Shown one piece after another: positions 1-6,304 of a stretch of 39,180 nt of DNA (positions are counted from its first letter, which is position 1; each line of letters opens with the position of its first letter). The notes beneath the pieces were generated by a model. That model saw only the letters and a program-made list of their open reading frames with translations, was not told the origin of the DNA and did not search any database. The DNA lies in assembly GCA_017433225.1 (NCBI GenBank), contig JAFRHS010000039.1, forward strand, positions 1-39,180, written 5' to 3'. Source of the stretch: Clostridia bacterium. Lineage in GTDB: Bacteria; Bacillota; Clostridia; Oscillospirales; Acutalibacteraceae. Both the position numbers and the translations under genes were made by a program.

Positions 1-102
1 CTTGAAAAGTACATCGACTATTACAACAACCAGAGGATAAAGAGCAAACTAAAAGGACTGAGTCCTGTGCAGTACAGAATTCAATCCTTGTTAGTTGCTT
101 GA
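1..102 (+). CDS. IS3-family transposase OrfB, C-terminal end (partial)
   Basis: Frame 1 is open from the first base to a TGA at 100-102 and gives 33 residues, including [19 protein letters not shown] followed by VQYR. This is the typical end of the rve integrase domain of IS3/IS150-type transposases (YNxxRxxxxLxGxSPxxYR). The 5' part lies outside the window, so it is unknown whether the element is complete. A terminal inverted repeat follows within 40 bases, as expected for the right end of such an element. Confidence 0.85.
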   Translation, partial: LEKYIDYYNNQRIKSKLKGLSPVQYRIQSLLVA

Positions 103-141
103 TGCTTGCCAAAATGTGTCTAACATTTTGGGTTCAGTTCA
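1..141 (+). mobile_element. Right end of an IS3-family insertion sequence
   Basis: The transposase tail is followed by a right inverted repeat at about 117-141, beginning TGTCTAACATTTTGGG and ending TTCAGTTCA. Read on the other strand it begins TGAACTGAACCCAAAA, the style of IS3/IS150-group ends (TGAACTG...CCCAAAA...TTAGACA). The element boundary is therefore placed near 141. The flanking target duplication cannot be checked because the left end is outside the window. Confidence 0.75.
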
Positions 142-161
142 GAGGGCTGCCTTCTTTCTAT

Positions 162-190
162 TTTACAAATAGTGAAGTTTTCGCTATAAT
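162..190 (+). promoter_or_regulatory. Sigma-A-type promoter for the NlpC/P60-like gene
   Basis: A -35 box TTTACA (162-167), a 17-base spacer and a perfect -10 TATAAT (185-190) lie 55 bases upstream of the start codon. The promoter begins only about 20 bases outside the IS right end. Confidence 0.75.
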
Positions 191-244
191 ATGGACTAAC
201 ACAAACACAACAAACAATTCAACATCAGAGAGTGAGAGCCACCA

Positions 245-1951
245 ATGCAAACCATTATGAACATTGCAGGGCTCCGAAAGAGACTGGCATCTGTAACCCT
301 TATGCTGGTCCTGTTGGGGTCTTTTCTGTTGCCCTTCGCGGCAAACAGGGCGAACGCGGAAGATACCGGAAAGTATCTTTCGTCTGACACGTTCATCGCG
401 TACGCGGCCAAGTACCTCGGTGTCCCGTATAAACTCGGGGAGAAGGGCTACAAGAACGCGTACGGGGAGAACATGCGCATGTACCCGATGTCCATGTCGG
501 ACATCCAGAAGAAGGGTCTGGACTGTTCCGGACTGTTCTACAACGCGCTGACGGACCTCGGCGTCTCAACGGAAGGCTACGAGAACAACCATCCGGTGCC
601 TCTGGCGACTTACTCCTGGTTCCATAAGGACGGTTCCGCATACGACGCATGGTTCCACATCAATGGACAGCGCGTCCGTCCTACCGTCGTTTACAGCGGC
701 CGTACAAACGGTTCCCGGCCTTATTACTATGCCAGCAACTCCGGTTCCGCGACCATCGAGCGAGGCTCTCTCGTCGTCGCACAGCCGGCGCAGGGGGAGA
801 GCTCCGGTCATTGCTGGATCTATCTCGGCGAATTCAACGGACGAAACGCGGTCATCGACTACCTGGTGTCTCTCGGCATCGACCGCTCTGTTGCGGACAA
901 GTACGTTGGCGATGGAAAAGGCGACGGCGGCAACCACTGGCGCATCGAGTCCTCTTACGGCACGAACCTCGGCTCCGTCAACAAGAAGTTCAAGGGCGTC
1001 ATGGTCAACAACCAGACAAACAGTTCGTCCAAACTCGGCAAGGTCGGCGTCATCACCGTCACGACGAGCTCTCCGTATAACACAGAGACCACCGTTCGCT
1101 CAAATGAGTTCACGCAGATCGCCCCGATGACCTGGCAGTACAAGCAAAACCCGTCTTACACGGGCACCGCCTACGGCACCATCGGCGACACGTCCGACTG
1201 GTGGTACGTCGAGAACGGCATCGTACAGCTGAACGCTTACGGCCTGGAGCACTCCACCGAACACTACGGCGATGTAATGATCCTGCGCGGCAGAGCCAAC
1301 TTCGGTTATAACGATTCCTTCACGGAAGATGAACACCAGACGGTGTACTGCATCAAGAACGGGTTTGTAGCGAAGGATTACACCGGTGCCGCAAACATGT
1401 CTGTCGATGTCTATGATCATCTCAACCACATCGTCCCGCAACGCTCCTGGTGGCGCGTTGAGAAGGGCGTCGTGAATCTGACTTACGAGGGTGTATCGCC
1501 CAATGAATTCGGCTGGTGGTACTTCAAGGACGGCATCGTCCAGTTCGGCTACACCGGGATCCAGCGCAACGGCCTGGGCTGGTGGCGCATCGAGAACGGT
1601 AAAGTCAATTTCGACGCCAACGGCGTGTACCAGAATGAACTCGGCTGGTGGCGTGTGGAGAACGGCAAAGTCGACTTCAACGCGAACAGCATTTACCAGA
1701 ACTCCAGCGGCTGGTGGAAGACCACGAATGGTAAAGTCACATTCAAAGAAAACGGTGTCTTCCAGAACGCCAACGGCTGGTGGAAAGTCAAAGACTCCAA
1801 GGTCGATTTCAAGTTCAACGGCATCGCCAAAAACGGCCTCGGCACCTGGTTCATCGAGAACGGCAAAGTCAATTTCAACTTCTCCGGATTGGTGAAGTAC
1901 AACGGAAAGACTTATCAGGTGACACAGGGTGCTGCAGTTTTGGTGAAGTGA
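245..1951 (+). CDS. Secreted NlpC/P60-like hydrolase with C-terminal GWW wall-binding repeats
   Basis: A 568-residue exported protein. Residues 1-38 are a signal peptide (RKR, hydrophobic core, cleavage after ANA). Residues about 45-260 look like an NlpC/P60-type papain-fold domain: LDCSG gives the candidate catalytic Cys94, SGHCWIYLG gives His189, and NHWRIES gives His231 as a possible third residue. From about residue 310 to the end there are about nine 22-residue repeats of the GWWRVENGKVNF type. The likely role is hydrolysis of peptidoglycan stem peptides at the cell surface, with the repeats anchoring it to the wall; this is inferred from family. The ribosome site is weak (GAGTGAG) and the in-frame ATG at 257 is an alternative start. 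It has its own promoter and a terminator directly downstream, so it is monocistronic. Confidence 0.85.
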   Translation: MQTIMNIAGLRKRLASVTLMLVLLGSFLLPFAANRANAEDTGKYLSSDTFIAYAAKYLGVPYKLGEKGYKNAYGENMRMYPMSMSDIQKKGLDCSGLFYNALTDLGVSTEGYENNHPVPLATYSWFHKDGSAYDAWFHINGQRVRPTVVYSGRTNGSRPYYYASNSGSATIERGSLVVAQPAQGESSGHCWIYLGEFNGRNAVIDYLVSLGIDRSVADKYVGDGKGDGGNHWRIESSYGTNLGSVNKKFKGVMVNNQTNSSSKLGKVGVITVTTSSPYNTETTVRSNEFTQIAPMTWQYKQNPSYTGTAYGTIGDTSDWWYVENGIVQLNAYGLEHSTEHYGDVMILRGRANFGYNDSFTEDEHQTVYCIKNGFVAKDYTGAANMSVDVYDHLNHIVPQRSWWRVEKGVVNLTYEGVSPNEFGWWYFKDGIVQFGYTGIQRNGLGWWRIENGKVNFDANGVYQNELGWWRVENGKVDFNANSIYQNSSGWWKTTNGKVTFKENGVFQNANGWWKVKDSKVDFKFNGIAKNGLGTWFIENGKVNFNFSGLVKYNGKTYQVTQGAAVLVK

Positions 1952-1970
1952 AAAATGCATAAGATCTTAG

Positions 1971-2001
1971 AAAGCAGTCTCACAAGAGACTGCTTTTCTT
2001 T
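1971..2001 (+). terminator. Rho-independent terminator after the NlpC/P60-like gene
   Basis: The stem AAAGCAGTCTC / GAGACTGCTTT with a 4-base loop is followed by TCTTTTAT. It lies 20 bases after the TGA stop. Confidence 0.85.
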
Positions 2002-2070
2002 TATAAAAAAATGTATTAATATGGAATTGACAATAGACAAATGTGAATGTTTGATACACTTTTGTTGCAC

Positions 2071-2085
2071 TATAATGTTTATAAT
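2071..2085 (+). promoter_or_regulatory. Candidate -10 boxes for the surface-protein gene at 2125
   Basis: Two TATAAT hexamers (2071-2076 and 2080-2085) lie 40-55 bases upstream of the start codon. The best -35 partner for the first is TGTTTG at 17-base spacing, which is weak. A TTGACA at 2027-2032 is too far away to pair with either. Which one is used cannot be decided by eye. Confidence 0.45.
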
Positions 2086-2124
2086 GACATATAAGTCTTA
2101 TTATTGGGAAGGGAGATTATTGGA

Positions 2125-3240
2125 TTGACACACACAAACACACACAATAAAAGCATTCTTTCCGTCCTGATGGCAATGTGCATGTTGGTTTCGCTATGCG
2201 GGATCGCATTCATGAACCGTGCCAGTGCCGGAGCGTATGAAGATGACGTCGCTGCGATGGCAGATGCCGGCGTGGTGGTCGATTTCATGGCACCCGCAGT
2301 TTCTTCCGGAAACGACTTCGTCTGGACGGTAGATGACTCCACTTATGAAGACACCCCGGAGTTCTACATCGATTTCAGCTATCATCTGGAAGACAGTGTG
2401 ATCACCGGCAAAGACTATAACGATATTCCCAAGTACTTCACGTTCTATACCGACGCAGCCTGCACGCAGCCTGCAGAAGGTATTGCCATGATGGCCAAGT
2501 TCCCGAAAGAGTACCTTGGGGACGGTATGGGCAATCTCATCCGCTTTGTTCCTGTCAATACAAAGTATGACAAGGGAACGAACATCACGATGAAGATCGA
2601 CCCCATCATGACGCGCACTTCCGCTTATGACGGTCATGAGTACCGGATCACCTTCAAGATCAACAAGTCAGCGGACCCGGATGCTCCGACACCCGTCGAG
2701 CCTGACGAGCCGACTCCTGTTGAACCTGACGAACCGACACCGGTAGAGCCCGACGAGCCTACGCCTGTCGAACCCGTGAACAAGTTCACTGGTCTTGCCA
2801 ACGAGGCCGATGAGAACGGCATCTGGTGGTATTACACTGACGGTAAGATCGACAAGACCCACACCGGTGTCGACCAGAACAAGTACGGTTGGTGGCGTGT
2901 AGAAAACGGCAAGGTCAATTTCCATGCACAGGGCATCTATCAGAACCAGTACGGCTGGTGGAAGACGACTGACGGCAAAGTCACATTCAAGGAGAACAGC
3001 ATCTACCAGAACGAATACGGCTGGTGGAAGTGCAAGGACTCCAAGGTCGACTTCACGGCACAGAGCATCTACGAAAACCAGTACGGCTGGTGGAAGACGA
3101 CCAACGGCAAAGTCACCTTCAAAGAGAACGGTCTGTTCTCTAATGAGTACGGCACCTGGAAAGTCGAGAACTCCAAAGTCAACTTCGACTTCAACGGCAC
3201 CTATCAGGGCAAGACCATCAAAAACGGCAAAGTGGTCTGA
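2125..3240 (+). CDS. Exported surface protein with PDEPTPVE linker and GWW wall-binding repeats
   Basis: I chose the TTG at 2125 because AGGGAG lies 9 bases upstream; an in-frame TTG at 2104 has no ribosome site. The product is 371 residues. It has an N-terminal signal peptide (SILSVLMAMCMLVSLCG, cleavage near ASA), then a domain of about 150 residues that I do not recognise. A Pro/Glu linker of PDEPTPVE units follows, then six 22-residue repeats, the first being WWYYTDGKID. The linker and repeats closely match the C-terminal half of the much larger protein at 6305-8929, in the same module order, while the N-terminal domains differ. It is likely retained non-covalently on the wall. Function of the N-terminal domain is unknown. 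Confidence 0.8.
   Translation: MTHTNTHNKSILSVLMAMCMLVSLCGIAFMNRASAGAYEDDVAAMADAGVVVDFMAPAVSSGNDFVWTVDDSTYEDTPEFYIDFSYHLEDSVITGKDYNDIPKYFTFYTDAACTQPAEGIAMMAKFPKEYLGDGMGNLIRFVPVNTKYDKGTNITMKIDPIMTRTSAYDGHEYRITFKINKSADPDAPTPVEPDEPTPVEPDEPTPVEPDEPTPVEPVNKFTGLANEADENGIWWYYTDGKIDKTHTGVDQNKYGWWRVENGKVNFHAQGIYQNQYGWWKTTDGKVTFKENSIYQNEYGWWKCKDSKVDFTAQSIYENQYGWWKTTNGKVTFKENGLFSNEYGTWKVENSKVNFDFNGTYQGKTIKNGKVV
2686..2775 (+). repeat. 24-bp tandem repeat encoding PTPVEPDE linker
   Basis: Three full 24-base units (2686-2709, 2710-2733, 2734-2757) and an 18-base partial unit encode PTPVEPDE. Third codon positions vary between units, so the array is not a very recent slippage product. The same linker recurs at about 6792-6880 on the other strand. 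Confidence 0.9.
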
Positions 3241-3243
3241 CCG

Positions 3244-3252
3244 TAAATCGCC
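3244..3252 (+). repeat. TAAATCGCC motif, copy 1
   Basis: CCGTAAATCGCCAACA begins 1 base after the TGA stop of the preceding gene and sits 12 bases before its terminator. It is one of ten exact copies of the 9-mer in the window. Confidence 0.85.
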
Positions 3253-3263
3253 AACAGAAATGC

Positions 3264-3296
3264 AAAAGGCAGCTCTCAAAAGAGGGCTGTCTTTTA
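3264..3296 (+). terminator. Rho-independent terminator after the surface-protein gene
   Basis: The stem AAAGGCAGCTCTC / GAGGGCTGTCTTT, with G:U pairs, is followed by a T-rich run. Confidence 0.75.
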
Positions 3297-3365
3297 TTGT
3301 TCTTTTAAGGTGAACGAGTTACAATGTAAGTGCAAAAGCAACATCATTTATGCGAGGTAACTAAC

Positions 3366-3674
3366 ATGAAAGTTGTCATTTGCGGAGTAGGAAATGAAAA
3401 AGGTTTTTTCAGTGCCTGCAAAGGGGTAGAGCACCGTCACAGAGTGTACGGCATCGATTCTCAGGACCTGAACGAGATCAAATACCAGGAGCTCGTCAAG
3501 GACGCGCCGAACTGCTATTTCAAGCAGGTCGACATGGAGAAGGAACTGAACCTTCTCTGGGAGATCGGGCAGATCAAGCCTGACCTGGTCATCGACTGTA
3601 CCCGGTACCCAAAAGAGTCGGAAGCTCTTCAGAAAGCCTGCACGAAAAAACACTGGGACTACAAACGAGTATAA
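3366..3674 (+). CDS. Small Rossmann-like hypothetical protein
   Basis: A 102-residue protein starting MKVVICGVGNEKG. The start at ATG 3366 is preferred because GAGG lies 8 bases upstream; a GTG at 3330 would add 12 residues without a clear ribosome site. The N-terminal beta strand plus glycine-rich loop and the later strands PDLVIDCT resemble half of a nucleotide-binding Rossmann fold, such as the N-terminus of short-chain or dTDP-sugar reductases. It ends before any catalytic region, so it is either a stand-alone small protein or the remnant of a larger enzyme. It precedes the propeller-like gene by 32 bases and is probably co-transcribed with it. No specific function can be assigned. Confidence 0.6.
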   Translation: MKVVICGVGNEKGFFSACKGVEHRHRVYGIDSQDLNEIKYQELVKDAPNCYFKQVDMEKELNLLWEIGQIKPDLVIDCTRYPKESEALQKACTKKHWDYKRV

Positions 3675-3706
3675 AGGGGAATTGCATCGAAGAAAGGAGT
3701 CTGCTA

Positions 3707-5422
3707 ATGGCATTACTCAAACAGAAAACTCCCGTGAAAGTCAAGTCTTCGGACACCGTCATTCGTATTACGAACCCCACCGGCAAACCGAAAGAAGTCG
3801 ACGGTCTCGTCGGTGACCGCCAGCAGGGCTACGGCTGGTCCATGGCGGAGCGTGGGGATTACATCTATATCGGCACCTGGTTCAACACCATCGGCGCCGT
3901 AGTCACCATCATCCAGGCCGGTCTCAAGGCAAAGGGCCTGAACCTGTCCCAGGAGACCATCGAAGCGATGATGGACACCGTCTCCAACAATGAGATCCCG
4001 CACCCGACGAAGGGCCTCGGCGGTCAGATCTATAAGATGCACAAGGACAAGCCCGGTGAATTCGAGAAGATCTTCGAGACCGACGTGTCCTTCCGAAACG
4101 TTGTCCTGTTCGGTGACGACCTTTACTTCACCACATACCGCGGCGTCAACATGAACAAGGTCAACCACATCTACAAAGTGGACCTCGACGACAACGTCAC
4201 GTCCGTCTACGAGACCACCGACGGCGCCTGCACCCGTGCCAATGCCATCCTCGACGGCAAACTCTATTTCGCCGGTGCAGACAGCAAATTCGAATTAGAC
4301 CCGGGCGATGAAGACAAAGTCAAACTCGCCGTTCTCGAAAAGAGCAACGAAGACGACACCGTCTGGAACTACGTTGCGGACTACCATGACTTCTATGAGT
4401 ACTCGGACGACTCCGCTGTCAAGAGCCCGGCCGGTTCTCCGTTCTGGGACATGGTCTCCTTCAAGGGCTCTCTGTACTGCACGCTTCCGGGCCACAGCGG
4501 CTTTATCGCCTATGAAGGCCACCCGGCAAAGCGGGGAGAGAAGACCAAAGCCAACCAGTACGGTTGGGTCTGGACCGAGATCGTCGGCAACAACGCGGTG
4601 AACTATCCCGGCATCTGTGAGACCCCGAAGGGCAACCAGGTCGACTACGGCGCAGGCATCGTGTCTGTCGTCGGCGCGTTCGGCGTCTTCAACGATGCGC
4701 TGTACTGCTACAACATCGACAACACCATTACGTCCGAGATCATGGGCATTACCGGCATGCTGTCCATCACGCAGCCGGACTTCAAGCTCTCCAACTTCGT
4801 CGGACCGGTCCACGACACCATCAAGCACGCACAGAAGATGTACAAGTACAACGAGACCACCGGACGTTTCGACGAGTGTGTCGGCTTCACGAAGCTCGTT
4901 GAGAACACCTGTGTCGAGTACGTCTGGAAGAGTGCCGTCTACAACGGTGAGTTCTACGTCGGCACCATGGACTCCAAGGTCATCTACAACTACCTGACCC
5001 GCCTGACCAACGGCTCGCTTCTGTATATGTCTCTCGATGACTGGAAAGCACAGTTTGCGGCCATTGGACGGCTGTTCAAGTCCCTTGCGAACAAGCAGAC
5101 CCTCGAGATGGTGAAAGCGCTCAAGGCCGCTTCTGCCAACGCTCCGGCAGTCCCAAAGAACTCTCTCAAAGAGAAGTTCGACTGGGAAGGCATCAAGATG
5201 CTGGCATCTGTCTCCAACACGGTCCGTAAGGACCCGGGCGGATTCCATCTGCTCAAGACCGCCGACGGAGAACACTGGGAACACGTTACAGACTGCGGCT
5301 TCGGCGACCAGTTCAACTACGGCTGCCTTCGCTTCGCTCCGACGGACCACGGCCTCTACATGACGACCGCGAACCCGTTCTACGGCACGCAGCTGTACCT
5401 GCTGAAGAATAATAAAGGGTGA
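3707..5422 (+). CDS. Cytoplasmic beta-propeller-like hypothetical protein
   Basis: A 571-residue protein with a good AAAGGAG site. There is no signal peptide or membrane segment. Repeated blade-like stretches are visible, each a short beta strand with a glycine/aspartate turn: GDYIYIGTWF near 50, GDDLYFTTYRG near 145, DGKLYFAGAD near 190, KGSLYCTLPGHSG near 255, NDALYCYNID near 335, NGEFYVGTMDS near 415. Near the end TADGEHWEHV resembles an Asp-box of sialidase-type propellers. This supports a propeller fold, but no catalytic residues are recognisable. It follows the small Rossmann-like gene and is closed by a terminator. The substrate is unknown. In contrast to its neighbours it is not exported by a visible signal. 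Confidence 0.7.
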   Translation: MALLKQKTPVKVKSSDTVIRITNPTGKPKEVDGLVGDRQQGYGWSMAERGDYIYIGTWFNTIGAVVTIIQAGLKAKGLNLSQETIEAMMDTVSNNEIPHPTKGLGGQIYKMHKDKPGEFEKIFETDVSFRNVVLFGDDLYFTTYRGVNMNKVNHIYKVDLDDNVTSVYETTDGACTRANAILDGKLYFAGADSKFELDPGDEDKVKLAVLEKSNEDDTVWNYVADYHDFYEYSDDSAVKSPAGSPFWDMVSFKGSLYCTLPGHSGFIAYEGHPAKRGEKTKANQYGWVWTEIVGNNAVNYPGICETPKGNQVDYGAGIVSVVGAFGVFNDALYCYNIDNTITSEIMGITGMLSITQPDFKLSNFVGPVHDTIKHAQKMYKYNETTGRFDECVGFTKLVENTCVEYVWKSAVYNGEFYVGTMDSKVIYNYLTRLTNGSLLYMSLDDWKAQFAAIGRLFKSLANKQTLEMVKALKAASANAPAVPKNSLKEKFDWEGIKMLASVSNTVRKDPGGFHLLKTADGEHWEHVTDCGFGDQFNYGCLRFAPTDHGLYMTTANPFYGTQLYLLKNNKG

Positions 5423-5426
5423 TCCG

Positions 5427-5435
5427 TAAATCGCC
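5427..5435 (+). repeat. TAAATCGCC motif, copy 2
   Basis: CCGTAAATCGCCAACA begins 1 base after the TGA stop of the propeller-like gene, 43 bases before the terminator stem. The 16-base context is identical to copy 1. Confidence 0.85.
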
Positions 5436-5477
5436 AACACAATGACACAAATACCATACTTATGTCCCTTTTAGACA

Positions 5478-5512
5478 GGGGCTCCGAAGGTTCTTTCCTC
5501 GGGGCCCCTTCT
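5478..5512 (+). terminator. Rho-independent terminator after the propeller-like gene
   Basis: The stem GGGGCTCCGA (5478-5487) / TCGGGGCCCC (5499-5508) is followed by TTCTAATTATTCTT. Confidence 0.75.
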
Positions 5513-5542
5513 AATTATTCTTATGCTGGATAATCAATAAGT

Positions 5543-6189
5543 ATGGTGTTCATCCGTATGTATGTGATGGCGATGTGCTGGTCTGTCATGCTGTCATACT
5601 TTGCCTTGCGGCTGATCGATAAGATCATGGGCTATCCATCGCCGGAAGACGTTTCCGACCATCCGCTCTGGTATCATCTGTTCCGGCTCTTCGGTGTCAG
5701 CATCTTTGCTGCACTAACACAGTTCTATTGCATCATCTACGTCGTCGCTCTGACGCTGGGAATGATGATCTATCTGTTCCTTCACAAGCAATGGAAATCG
5801 GCTCTGGTCATCCTTGGCACCGAGGCTGCCGCAGGTTTGATGTCTCTGGCCATTTTCCCGAGCATGATCGAGATGGCATTCTCGAAAGACAGGGGAGAAC
5901 AGTCCGTCACCAACCTGCAGGAGTCGACCGGAGACCGGAAGTCCGAAGGCGCTCTGACCGTCTGCTGGCGGTATTACATCATACTCAGTGTCCCGGTCGC
6001 ACTGTACCTGCTGGTGGTCGGCATCACATCGCCCATGCAGATGAACCGGTATATGTATATGCTGTACCCGATCGTCTACAGCCCGGAGACGACTTTATGG
6101 CGACGATTGCCCACTACGACCCTAACATCAACAAGGGCAAAGAGCTCTTCGACAGCTACGAAGTCTGCCACACATACCTGTTGTACTAA
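5543..6189 (+). pseudogene. Decayed polytopic membrane protein gene (GT-C-like)
   Basis: The frame from 5543 encodes about 185 residues with several hydrophobic helices and a motif MNRYMYMLYPIVY, as in the membrane core of GT-C-type glycosyltransferase or DUF-family wall proteins. Near 6090 sensible coding jumps to another frame (DDFMATIAHYDP...CHTYLLY, stop at 6189). The product is far too short for the family, no ribosome site precedes 5543, and a terminator lies just upstream. I read this as a remnant of a larger gene that has lost its 5' part and an internal segment with a frame change. The original frame continues open to 7141 only because it runs antisense to the next gene. A sequencing error could explain the frame change but not the missing length. 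Confidence 0.65.
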
Positions 6190-6202
6190 GCTCGATTCAA
6201 TA

Positions 6203-6234
6203 AAAAAAGCAGCTCCTGACGGAGCTGCTTTTTA
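6203..6234. terminator. Bidirectional terminator between the pseudogene and the InlB-repeat gene
   Basis: The stem AAAAAGCAGCTCC / GGAGCTGCTTTTT has a TGAC loop, an A-tract on the left and a T-tract on the right, so it can serve both convergent units. Confidence 0.85.
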
Positions 6235-6304
6235 TATAACAGAAACGACCCGGACACGGGGATGTCACGGATCGCCTCTGTTTATTAGGTTTAATTACGA
6301 ATGG

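Noticed and set aside
2686-2775. CRISPR-like short tandem repeats
   Set aside because: The 24-base units are contiguous, have no spacers and encode an in-frame PDEPTPVE linker.
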